Positions 53,834 through 64,000 of a DNA stretch of 64,000 nt are shown here, in pieces (positions within the stretch are counted from its first letter, which is position 1; each line of letters opens with the position of its first letter). A program made the position numbers and the translations under genes. The notes under the pieces were generated by a model that saw nothing but the letters and a program-made list of their open reading frames with translations, was not told where the DNA came from and searched no databases. This DNA comes from Tricholoma matsutake (taxonomy: Eukaryota; Basidiomycota; Agaricomycetes; Agaricales; Tricholomataceae), in NCBI GenBank assembly GCA_026075535.2, contig AP026541.1, positions 7,874,001 to 7,938,000 of the forward strand. The letters run 5' to 3'.

Positions 53834-55296
53834 AAGGATCAGGGCATTCAGTGTATTTCACTCAGTATACATGGGCCAGATGATGATGGCTTTTTCCCAG
53901 TGGTGATGAGCCAGCTAACATGGGCCCATGGGGTGTCATAGCCCATGTTACAAGGGTGGGCTCATTTGGTGCATATATACCATAGAAATAGAGTTGGCCC
54001 ATGGGTATCCTACCAAATGCATTAGACCATTGGTGATGGGTGGGCCCATAGACTTGTCTCCAGTACACTAGACCATGGGTGATGGTTGGGCCCATGGGTA
54101 TACCTACCAGTACATTGAACCATGATTGATGGGATGGGCCCCCAGAACAGGAAACCTCAAATGTCATGCTAGTTGTGACAGTGTACTTGGTCAAGGAATG
54201 AGCAACTATTATACTGATTGATAGTATGGAACCAGATGATGAATGGGACACATTGCAGAACAAATGCCACCTGTGGAACAGATGCCACCTATGGAGCGGA
54301 TGCAACCTGCAGAATGGATGACACCTACGGACCCATGACGGCATGGATCACATGTCAGAATGGATGCCATTTGAGCAACATAACACTACAGAGTGGAGAC
54401 ACATTGAAGAAGTCTTTACACATATGCACTAGAGGGAATCTTCGACACCATGTATCTTTATTCAAAGGTTGGGGCAAGCTGTATCATGCCGGATGATGAC
54501 AGAAACGGAGCAGATGAAATCATCGGAATGGATAACATTGAAATGACCAGGCCAATAACCACATTGAAGAAGTATTTATACACGCACTAGAGGGAATCTT
54601 TGGTACATTCGATCTACCCTAATAATATTCAAGACCAAGCAGAATCCTTCATTTAAAGGATGGAAGTAGTGGGGGTTAACAGAAAGGATCATTTCACAGC
54701 AAGATGGGTAGTGACGAGAAAAGGCTAGATAGTAACTACATTGAAGAAGTGTGTATATATTGGACTATGGAATATTCAATTTAATCAATCTACCAGATAT
54801 TCAATCAAGACCAGGCAGAATCCTTTGGATGATCAGATGAGTTCATCGGAACAGATAACACTGGATGACGTCAACAGAACGCGGACGACACACCAACGAT
54901 CACGGCATCGAAGTGAAGGGTATCATCTGACCAACCAGTGTTCAAATAATAACAATTGGTGAAGACAAGTGTCAGATGGAAGGAATGGAACAGATGATAC
55001 CTATGGAACGGTATCTACAGAACAGATGATATCTATGGAGGGGATGAGACCTACGGAACAGATGAAACCTATGGAATGGATGACATCTGCAGAATGGATG
55101 ATACCTGCGAAACGGATGATATGATATGATATATGGAGTGTTTTCTTATGGATGTGTTGATACACCAATGGAATGGATGATGTTTAATGGGACGGCTGAC
55201 TGGACGAATGACATAACCGGAATGGATGGACTATAATGTCGGGATGCGATCAATAGAGCATTCCTCAACCAAATTCTCTTTCTTCTTCGCTTAACT
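53834..55296. repeat. Repeat-rich DNA left of KDZ locus 2
   Basis: No gene seen. Three repeat types occur. First, GGGCCCATGGG-core copies at 53920-54140, like those at 27640-27960. Second, three degenerate copies of a block starting CATTGAAGAAGT (about 54403, 54563 and 54740), roughly 160-175 bp apart. Third, units like GGAATGGATGATACC at 54290-54330 and 54980-55140, the same motif as the minisatellite at 58485-58860. These may be the end of the KDZ transposon. Confidence 0.6.
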
Positions 55297-56043
55297 ATGT
55301 CCACATATGAACATTCTACTGCACCAGAAGGAACTCATGTTCTTCTCAATCTCCTCTGCTCCAGAGCAAGAGCAGCTTGTAAGGAGGCCACTTCTAATCA
55401 CAGGATGTCAGGTCCAGATGATTATTATCAAATCTGGCTATCCAGAATGAAGTTGGAGATGGTATGTATACAATCAAATTCAACAACGCCAACTGATGAA
55501 TGATTTTTTATATTCAGGATGTGGCTGAGGTCTTTCTTGGTGGCTCTATCATGAGGGATAAATACCATTATGTCCCACCATTTTTTAAAATTATCCATCG
55601 ATTCATATGGACGACATTTCAAACCGTTCAGCTTTTCAAAGCTGCTCTCTGCCAAATAAATTATGAATGTCCGGCAGCCGATCCAGCTCACATTGTGGAC
55701 AAATACCTAGATCCCTGGTGGATAAATCCATCATTGGATACCAACTACTTGGAACTGACTGATGGACTGCCTAAATTTATGGAACAGGTATGTCCATAAT
55801 CAGTATCAGCATCTAATTAATATCACATCTTTATAGATCAGAGACAGATATAGCTATATCGTTCCTCCCACCTTTGAAATGCGGCTCCAGAATGACACTA
55901 TTGTTGCTCATCTCAATTCGATATTAGCCTTGTCTCATCTTAATGCCATTGTTAACGATGTAATGCATGAGTATTTGGACAATCCAGGATATGACGACGG
56001 GCAGAATGACCAAATTTCAATGGATGACTCGGAGGATATGTGA
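55297..56043 (+). CDS. KDZ-linked gene X1, locus 2, unknown function
   Basis: ATG 55297 (MSTYEHSTAPEGTHVL). Three exons: to about 55459 (GTATGT donor after LSRMKLEM), about 55518-55788 (DVAEVFLGGSIMRDKYHYV, HIVDKYLDPWWINP), and about 55837 to TGA 56041 (IRDRYSYIVPPTFEMRL, then an acidic end). Roughly 215 residues, with no stop in any exon. Homologous to X1 of locus 1 at LCSRARAA, LxRMK and the YLDPWWI block. No recognised domain. Same strand as X2 and the TET/JBP-like gene, with short gaps, which suggests a co-expressed block. Confidence 0.65.
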
Positions 56044-56098
56044 CTCGGAGGATGTTTCACTACCATACAACTTCATACCTACAACATTTGTTTACCAT

Positions 56099-56872
56099 GG
56101 ATATCCAACCACAAATACAGCTCGTTGACTGGACTCTACTTCCTCACTTTGTAAGGCAAGGTGTCGAATCCTTCCCATTTGACACAACCGAGTCAGCTCA
56201 GATATTTTCTGATCTTCTGGTTACCCACATCCGATGTTTCCTCCTTTGAGCCCCATCTTTGAATGACTCTTCCATCACTATCACAAAATTCATTGACTTG
56301 CTTATGACTGAGATGGTGAATCCCTTGTCAATGACCTGGGTATTATCCATCCATTAACAGACAAATTGTGATTTTTTTGTCAGACTGCTGGGGCAAAATA
56401 TGCTGGATGATGCTTCCTAAATAACTTCCAAATTACGCGTCCTGACTTGTACCTTGCAACATACAAAATCCTCCAATTATATGACCAACCAAATACCACC
56501 CTTCAACATTTGCTGCAAGTAGATCTTCATCATAATGGTGAACAGGATCCCACCCGACCGGGACCTGTCCATTTCCCCTGGATTGTAAAACCTCAGGAGA
56601 TCGGCTGGACAGCATCGCTTACTGATGCCCTGACAAGTTTCAACATAAATGTATGTCTTTAACTTCCTTTCTGTCGGATATAATAAACTTGACATTTTTA
56701 GAACTGATGGACCCGTCGCCGTTGACGGCTCCCTCCACTTGACAGCGATATCATTCCAGAATTGGTAGCAACCACCCAAGCCCTAGAAGGAGCACAGTCC
56801 ATCCTTACCTTGATCAGATCGCAACTGATGGATGATGGAATAGAGGACTCGGAGAATCAGATAGTCTTGTGA
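56099..56872 (+). pseudogene. KDZ-linked gene X2, locus 2, unknown function, stops
   Basis: ATG 56099 (MDIQPQIQLVDWTLLPHFV) follows X1 by 55 bases. Blocks: GVESFPFDTTESAQIFSDLL, SITITKFIDLLMTEM then an intron (GTGAAT..TCAG, to about 56382), FLNNFQITRPDLYLATYKIL, GPVHFPWIVKPQEIGWTASL, an intron (GTATGTC..TTTAG, about 56650-56700), and IPELVATTQALEGAQSILTL, ending TGA 56870. TGA stops at about 56248, 56408, 56704 and 56725 break it. Homologous to X2 of locus 1 at both ends. No known domain. More decayed than its neighbours X1 and TET. Confidence 0.5.
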
Positions 56873-56953
56873 TTCATTGCCTCGTTCCTATTTCAATGTT
56901 TCAAATTTGTAATCAGTCATAGCTTGTCGACTTCATGTATAAATAAGCCCACC

Positions 56954-58319
56954 ATGCTACCATTGGACTCCCCCTTCTTCCTCACAGATAAGCTTGCAAA
57001 CCATGTTCAACAGAGGTTTTACTGGTACCTCAAAACCATCTGTGATGTTACAGCCGCCTCGGGATCTGTTCAATTTGGCTCATTCCCTCCTCTATTTAGT
57101 AATGCACACCCAGGACCTCTTCCAAGTTTGGATCTATCAGCCGAGCTTGTCGGTGACTGTGAACTGCTTGCTTCCCAAGCTGCTAAAGCATATCTGAACC
57201 GGGGTAAGCTGCATCTTTCAATGATATGAGAAAGTCGAACCCTTATCAACAATGTCAACAGTCACATTGAAGGAATGGGATGCACAAAGATATGATGCAT
57301 CACTACCAAAAAAACCAACTGGACAGAATGAAGCTGATGAGGAGAGGCTCAATAACCGCTATCCAATGGACGACGATTACAAAGATCTACTTATCAGCAA
57401 ACCAACAACTGTGGTCGACCGCCATGGGAAGATAGTCGTGTGGTATCTTCCAGGTGCCTTGTCAAATGCTAGACAGGTACAGCTCGATTAATTACTCCTG
57501 ATGTCACTACTAATACAATTTTTGCCATTGAAGGCTGCTATCTGGATGGCCGCCTGTAATGCAAATGAATCCTTCCAAGGATCACTATCAGCGGACAGCA
57601 GTGGCTGGCGGTCCAACCCACGATTCTTCAAGGATCCAGAAAATTGCATACCTCAACCTGGAAATATCAATCTTTCACCAGCTTGGTTTCAGCAAGCCAA
57701 AGATGTATGTTCTAGTCTTCAATGTGATACAACATATTTACAAATTCACTCTTGCAATCAGACAAGGGACTACCCACTGGAAATTTCAGCCACTCTCAAA
57801 CCAGGAAAGATTAAGCCAAGTACTCAAACATGGCTCGAAGAAACAGCCGAAACAATGGCTGTAATTGGCTCATTTCTTATCATTACACATCCTGAGCTTT
57901 ATCATGCTAGCCGGAAGGTATTTTTCGAAATTATGAATCATTCTGATGCTATCAAAGATGGTGAGGCAGTGCTAGAGGTATTGAAATACTGGACTTCCCC
58001 ATTCTTGGGGTATGGACTCATTAGCAATTGTTGCACTCCACTGCACCGAGACAATTTCTCTCAAGGCCCATGGTACGACTTCTTAACGACGATAGGTCCC
58101 TATTCCGATGCTCGGTTGAGACTTTACAATTTGGGGTTGGAATTCAAGTATGAATCGGGGACGATAGTCACTTTGTTGGGGAAGCTAGTGAGGCATGGAG
58201 TTAAGGAGCCTGAAGGAAACAGGATATGTGTTGCTCAATACATGAGGGACAATGTACACAGCAGAATGGGGATTGACTCACCAAGTTGGATCACCTTGGC
58301 AAAATATGGTATTTCATAG
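56954..58319 (+). CDS. TET/JBP-like 2OG-Fe(II) dioxygenase, KDZ locus 2, open
   Basis: Four exons join in frame: 56954-57203, 57262-57476, 57534-57704 and 57762-58319, giving 397 residues with no stop. All introns (58, 57, 57 bp) are GT..AG. N-terminal half: LDSPFFLTDKLANHVQQRF, VTLKEWDAQRYD, KKPTGQN, VVWYLPGALSNARQ. Catalytic C-terminal half: H-x-D in CCTPLHRDNFSQGPWYDFL, a distal His in LLGKLVRHGV and a 2-oxoglutarate-binding Arg candidate in CVAQYMRDNVHSRMG. This is the fold pattern of TET/JBP enzymes that oxidise 5-methylcytosine or thymine in DNA; fungal members are known to travel with KDZ transposons. Lies directly downstream of X1 and X2 on the same strand. Activity is inferred. Confidence 0.8.
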
Positions 58320-58935
58320 GAAATACCTACCTCACTGTGAATCCATGAACAAGTTCATAAACATCTTAAACATTACCCCTCTTGTGGAATAAATGGAGAA
58401 AGGATGATTTCACAGCCTAGCACATGTCATCTTTACCATGGAATAATTGTATGATCATAGGCTAATACATTACAGATACAAGGCATACTGAATGGAATGG
58501 ATGATACGGAAACGGATGGTATGGAAACGGATGGTATGGAATGGATGATACGAAACGGATGATACAGAACAGATGATACAGAACAGATGATACAGAATGG
58601 ATGATACAGAATGGATGATACAGAACGGATGATACGGAATGGATGATACGGAACGGATGATATGGAACGGATGATACAGAACGGATGATACAGAATGGAT
58701 GATACAGAATGGATGATACAGAATGGATGATACAGAATGGATGATACAGAATGGATGATACAGAACGGATGATACGGAATGGATGATACAGAACGGATGA
58801 TATGGAATGGATGATACAGAACGGATGATATGGAATGGATAATACAGATAACATGGAACAGATAATATGGAACGGTCTGATGAGGTGACCTGACAGCTTA
58901 GTAGTATTATATGGAGGTAAATTGATAAAGTATTG
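58320..58935. repeat. Minisatellite of GGAACGGATGATACA units
   Basis: About 25 copies of a 15-bp unit, GAACGGATGATACAG with A/G and C/T variants, between 58485 and 58860. It lies between the TET/JBP-like gene and the KDZ transposase, the same relative place as the 1.5-kb satellite of locus 1, but of unrelated sequence. The 160 bases before it hold nothing recognised. Confidence 0.93.
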
Positions 58936-61900
58936 CTATATTTCAATACCCACATTATGGAAGGAAGCTACAGCCAAAGTGGCAAATCGATGCCACATTC
59001 CTTCTTTCCTAGCCGCATAGATGATATGACCATAAGATTTGGCTGATTTCTTCCAATCCTCCCACTGTCGGGCCTGATATTGAAAGTAGTTCAATGTCCA
59101 TTTCATCTCATGTTTTACCAAGATATTCTCCTCAGATGCACAATCAAAGGCAGCTTTTGCCCTCAGCCAATTCACCCTGTGAACTTGAATTTATAACCCA
59201 ATCAGTATGCATAACAAATCTATAAATCAACCCTGTCAACTTACACTCTTTCATGTCATCTGACGAGATGCTATCACCCACTACATCCAAGTACCAAAAC
59301 CAAGGTAATTCGGCATGTTTCCAACCAGAGATGGCCGGATCCAACAAGGTGGTGCTAGTCTTCAGATGTTCAGTCTTGAGGATCTGATAATGGGCAAGAA
59401 GCTCTGCTGAGCCCTGTGAATCTACGATAGCTTCCCGCACTGAGCAGTACGTTTGGGCTTGCAACCGAAGGGGCTGATCTGCGGCATGAATGCCATCCCA
59501 TGACTTCGTTTTCCCTGTCTTTGGACCCTTGGGTCTAATTTGTGCCCGGAATAGAAAAGCTTTCTTGCCCAAAGCTAGCCGGACACCTTGCAAACTATCA
59601 TTACATTGGCCTGCCCTCAGTCCTACCTCCAAATGGACTGCTTCCACAAAGTTACTTTCTGTCTGTCGTTCCATGGATGATGGCATTGTAATCTGATAGT
59701 TCTCTGGCCGGGGTGATTTATCTGGATTGACGAATGGATCTGACCTGGAGTGGGCCTTTAGCAGTTCAATTTCCCCATCATTTCCGACTTCGAATCGTTC
59801 AGTAGGTTCATATCCGTAATTGGCCTCTAGTAGACGATCAGGACTCAGAAGTCGATTGGCATGTCTTTGGTGGTCCGTAATTTTGCTGAGTAGTTTGCTC
59901 CACCTTTTCGTAATCTTGATTTGTTCTTTCACAGTTGGTTTAGCACCAGCCTGCCTTAAGTAACTTTGCAAGGCTAATCTGGAACCAAAACATGTTGATT
60001 TGTTAGCTATCTGCAATCTCATTGTAAATGACGGCGCCATACTGGGTTTCTTGTATTCGGATGCCTTGTGTTAGAAAATCGATCATGCCAGCCTTTCCAG
60101 AAAACATTTCTTCATTGGTTAGCTGTAGTTGTACTTCCGCTTTGCCTGGGGCTTTCGGTGGCATTATGGTTAGCTTGTACATATTAACTACTGCCACTCT
60201 CACCTGTATTCATTTTCAATGCAAAATAATCCATGCTCCGGAAGTCCTGTTCTCGATTCTTTTGTGCCTTCTGCTCTCCCTTAGACCATTTCTCAAGGTC
60301 TACCTTGGACGCTGAATCTGTCAGTTTCTGATATGCCACTTCAGATGACTTCAGCAACTCCTTGGCCCTTTTTAACTTTCAGATCAATGTTGAAACTAGA
60401 AGAATTCATGATCAGCAAGATAGTAACCAAATGAAACGTCAGAAGTTCCATACCCATCCCTATCAGTTTTTTCCAGTTAGAATGGTTCATGTGATCATCC
60501 AGAATTTCGCTCCGGTGGGCCAGCGTCGACCCTTTAGCACTCCGGGAGGTCTCGTTCAGCACTGACCACAGAGTCTCTAGAATTTCTCCATCAATAACAC
60601 CAGACCTGATGATAAATAACAAAGTCCACCTTGTGAAGCAGTCAATGATATGCCCCTTCACATGAAAGTCTCCTATCCCTCCAATCAATTTCATGCCTTC
60701 AGGAATGGATAGGTAGGGCGAATGATTGACCCATAAGAGGAAGTTGATCCACCACTGACAAAAAATGTTGTAGACCAAGAAACTTCGCTTAATTCCTTTC
60801 ATACTTTTTCCATTCAATGCCTTACAAATGGCATAGTCAATATTCTTTTGTCTGATTAGAATGAACTATATGAGGCCGATTTCAGATTGAATCATGTAAA
60901 TATACTTACTGTTCTCCTTTCTGGAAGCTTCTGGAATGAGAAACCCATTCCGAAGGCAAATGACGGAGCCTATCCCAGTGGCATCACAAGCAGCAACATC
61001 GATCTTTCAACTCCCTTCTGCCTTGAACTCATTACAAGTACAAGGCTGGTGCTTGGATTCCATTGCAACCTTTAAGTGCTTCTTATACAAAGAGCTCTCT
61101 GTCATGAACGATTGACCATTCATTAGTGGAACATCGTCATCAGGGCATTTTTGATGTTGGTGTGAAGCAGTGAAATTCCCATCAATTGTGAATGACTGTG
61201 TGTATACCCATCTGCAATTAATACTTGATCAGGTGGACATTCTGAAATGAAAACTAGACTTACTGATCCTCATCCTGCTCCCAATCTTCAGAAATATTCA
61301 CACCTGGTTGTGGGCATGCTGGACACTGAACGGAAAGTTCTCCAAGGCCTGGAGGTCGAATGTCATGACCGAAGCCATGCCACTTCACATGCTTGATATT
61401 TCGGTATTGCCTTGTGCATCGTAACAGTTCCCTATATCAATCTGGGACGATGTGAGGAAACGATCCCAACGTAAATCTCCGAAGCTTTTGGTAATAATGC
61501 CAAGCCGAGGACTTGCATTCCTGGTTTTCTGCTAAAAAGGCATCAAGTCCCTGGAAGGAGAACAAGGTCCTCACTCTCTTGAATGAAGTGGGAAAGAATT
61601 GTAGATCCAGAGCCTGGATGTCTTCAGGTAAGTGGCCTGGGCATTGACACCATTGAACTGGCAGATGATTCACTCTATTGTCATGTACTATGACAAGTAT
61701 GTTTTGTCCAGTTGGCTTGGAATCGAAATTCCATTCCTCTTGGACAAAGGTCTCGAACATTATTGGCTCACCATCATCTACAACATCTGGTACTTTGCCA
61801 AGTTCCACAGCCTCCATGTTTAAGAACTGGGTTGATTTGGAATCAAAGTCATTGTTCGGATCACCCATCATCTCTTCGGGCAGATCGGGTAGGCCAAATG

Positions 61901-62587
61901 AGAAGTCATGATTGAGATTGCTGGGACCAGGAGTGTGTAAGTGGACAGCGGATGGACAGGGTTTCCCACCATGACCAAAATGAATGGTTAGACCTGTCTT
62001 GATGAGCCAGGAATCTTCAAAATATTGGCCGACCCAACGTTGCACCCAGTGGAATGGAGTATTGGCATGGTTGGATCGACAGCATGTCATGCAATAGGAA
62101 GGCTGCCCAAGACAATCCACGCATCTCCAATCCCCCAAAGTTCCACAGCTGACACACAAATGGTCAGGTGAGCCACCTTCAGATGCTATAATTTGGGCGA
62201 CATAGAAGTTCCTTTTGTCAAGGTATTCCCTCATATAATCATTTTGAGACTGGGTTTGCAAATAAAAGGTAAGAACCTTCCTCCAGAATTGTATTAAGAA
62301 ATAATCAAGACCCACTTTCGACTGTGGAGTTTTTAACGGTTCCAACATGCCTTGATCAAAGTCAAATCCACCATGAATACCAACATCTGGCATCAAGCCA
62401 TGGGTATGCTTCTGAGGGGATTTTGAAGGAGACTTTTCTGGACTAGCAGTGTTACTGGTGCTAGTATGCTTACTGATCGTCCGCTTTTCTACCAGTCCTC
62501 GAGCTGTATAATGACTGGTGGAACTTAGAATGACCATGTCACCAGCACCAGTATTTTTAGGTGTGGTTTGTACTTTTTAACAGGCAT
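58936..62587 (-). pseudogene. KDZ transposase with CxC2 cysteine cluster, locus 2
   Basis: Two starts are possible: ATG 62587 (MPVKKYKPHLK, needs a 1-base correction) or ATG 62537 (MVILSSTSHYTARG), open for 366 codons. CxC2-like cluster: CVSCGTLGDWRCVDCLG, YCMTCCRSNHAN, IHFGHGGKPCP. Core: CQCPGHLPEDIQALDL, SAWHYYQKLRRFT, SFTIDGNFTASHQHQKCPDDD, a TGA at about 61007, CDATGIGSVICLRNGF, YNIFCQWWINFLLW, IGDFHVKGHIIDCFTRW, GEILETLWSVLNETSRS, SEILDDHMNHSNWKKLIG. C-terminal domain: YFQYQARQWEDWKKSAK. About six introns. Nearly whole, with few lesions. It would catalyse cut-and-paste of the KDZ transposon that also carries TET, X1 and X2. Confidence 0.88.
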
Positions 62588-62919
62588 CTGGGTAATATGA
62601 TAATGGAGAAGGATATATAGGTGAATGAGGAAGGAAAAGCACCAAAGTCGAAAGAGCTGACTAATTTTCATCTGGCATACCATGAGGCAAAGTCTGAGTC
62701 TAACACAAGAGTATGACCGTTCCCTCATGCCCCTCAAGCAAGCTGACATGTGGGTGATAAGGTACTGATGACAAGGCTTGTGCTGGTTTTTTCGTGGCAT
62801 TCTCAAGTTTGGGATCAATTTGAAGTCATGCCTAATGGTGTGACAATCAACAATCACTTACTATTAGAAATCACGGTTCAACGTTCGACACCAACACTGC
62901 CAAGTCGCACCGTTCACAG
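62588..62919. other. Unassigned intergenic DNA
   Basis: No coding sequence, repeats or element termini recognised. It probably contains the right end of KDZ locus 2 and the upstream region of the last gene. Confidence 0.3.
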
Positions 62920-64000
62920 ATGCTACCCCATCGACTTCTGGATCATAGTAATGCCACTAGACTGGCTACATGTTTGAGTTTTGATTCCTCATTTCCTCAT
63001 ACTCCACCACCATCTCCTTCGAAACACAGTGGCACAGTAACTTCTAATGTGTGTGGTCAGACAGCAACACCCTCAGTAGGCCGAAGCAAAACAGTTTCTG
63101 CAAAGAACTCAAATCCCAGCAATTCCATTGCCACTAGTCATGATGCTACTGGCCTTCCAACACCTTGCTCCTCGTTAGACTCTCTTGACAACTCACAACA
63201 TCTACCATCATCTCTTGCGTCAGATCCAACCAATCGTACTGCAATCTCCCCTTCTACACCTCATCCCTTGGTAGAATCTACCGATGAAACCCATAATCTA
63301 TCCTTCAATCAAGTTTTATCTAGGTTGAAGCCACTTTTGGATGGGAAGGCTGGGACAGCTGGAGAGCACAAGATATCTATTGAGGGTATCTCATCAGAGA
63401 TTGTTCATATGTTACGGGAAAGGTCTAGAGCATCTGAATTGCCGGGTTGGGAGAATATCAGGTATGTTGAGTTTCTCTAGTTCGTGCAAAATCTAACAGC
63501 ATCACAGGATCGATTTTTCAGAGGACAAGTTAATCGTGCACTACCCAACATTTGGACATGAGATCATGTACTCTCTCTTTTTCAATGTCAACATCGATGA
63601 CACTGAAGGTCACTCTTTATTCTGCCTCGATACAAGCTTTGTTCACCTCGGAGGCTCCGCAGATGTTGATTTGGAAGATGGCATGAAGAGTCCTGACTTC
63701 AGCCTGTATGAGGATCACCCCACGAAGCAACCCCTAACACAAGCATGGCCAACAGCTGTCTGGGAAGTGGCCTATAGCGAGGATGCGACAATGCTTGCAC
63801 GCGATCTTGCCCAATTTGTTGCTTGTTCCCTCAGCAGGGTGCGGCTAGCAATTGGTATAAAGATTGAGCGTGACTATGCTCTGGGTGGACGACTGCAAGG
63901 CTTGAAAAAAGTGATATGCATCTTTTGGGAAGCAGACTACGCCGAAACGTTCACGATGTTGGAAGAGTCAGGCTCACGATTATTGAACCACCTAACAAGG
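62920..64000 (+). CDS. Partial gene, PD-(D/E)XK/Uma2-like fungal protein
   Basis: ATG 62920 is the first in-frame Met of an open exon to 63461. A GTATGT..ACAG intron (63462-63507) joins in frame (ELPGWENIR then IDFSEDKLIVHYP), and exon 2 is open to the window edge. The first 110 residues are Ser/Thr/Pro-rich and disordered. The second part has GGSADVDLEDGMKSPDFSLY, then PTAVWEVAYSEDATMLARDL and LSRVRLAIGIKIE. A PD motif followed by a hydrophobic strand with Glu is the pattern of PD-(D/E)XK nucleases of the Uma2 kind; the expected Lys is not obvious. The family resembles multicopy hypothetical proteins of basidiomycetes. It may be a host gene or a transposon passenger. Confidence 0.55.

Noticed and set aside
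58485..58860. CRISPR-like regular repeats
   Set aside because: Units are directly abutting with no unique spacers, in a eukaryotic genome with introns. It is a minisatellite.
58462..58955. Two overlapping open frames with repeated HPFCIIRSVSS-like motifs on the minus strand
   Set aside because: Product of the 15-bp minisatellite; no unique sequence or start context.

Overview
The window is eukaryotic and almost entirely transposable elements. It is very probably from a basidiomycete (Agaricomycete) fungus: introns of 48-70 bp with GT..AG ends, Ty3 retrotransposons with chromodomain integrases, KDZ transposases with a CxC2-type cysteine cluster, and linked TET/JBP-type dioxygenase genes all fit mushroom-forming fungi. 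No bacterial, organellar, rRNA, tRNA or CRISPR features were seen. The only plausibly non-transposon gene is the partial one at the right edge.

Left third (1-22108). An old plus-strand Ty3 integrase/chromodomain remnant (F) lies in three pieces, 1-403, 9331-9536 and 21319-22108. Two complete Ty3 elements split it. Element A (404-9325, plus, LTRs 683 bp, target duplication ACTAG) has a 0.84-kb hAT-type element in its gag. Element B (9537-21313, minus, LTRs 199 bp, target duplication GGGGT) has a 1.5-kb hAT-type element in its RNase H. Both elements carry reading frames between integrase and 3' LTR that a standard Ty3 element lacks.

Middle (22109-42534). Here lie two related minus-strand Ty3 remnants, a truncated hAT2 copy with another 1.5-kb hAT1 element inside it, and KDZ locus 1. 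Locus 1 runs: TET/JBP-like gene (minus, split by Ty3 element D, 28487-34152), two unknown genes X1 and X2 (plus), a satellite, and the KDZ transposase (minus).

Right (42535-55296). A PIF/Harbinger pair consists of a transposase (plus, split) and a Myb/SANT-like accessory gene (minus, convergent). The transposase is split by a hAT2 element, which is itself split by Ty3 element C (43467-51172). Element C has open gag and pol and an antisense, intron-containing gene for a Gal4-type zinc cluster protein. KDZ locus 2 (about 53.9-62.6 kb) follows, with X1, X2 and an uninterrupted five-part (four-exon) TET/JBP-like gene all on plus, a minisatellite, and a minus-strand KDZ transposase. A partial gene for a protein with a PD-(D/E)XK/Uma2-like look runs off the end.

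The parts fit one picture. Most decay is C-to-T or G-to-A at CpG sites, as expected from 5-methylcytosine deamination, and it repeatedly hits CGA (Arg to TGA stop) and catalytic Asp codons. The same window holds transposon-borne genes that look like 5-methylcytosine oxidases, and their exons are still open. All coordinates and comparisons were made by eye.
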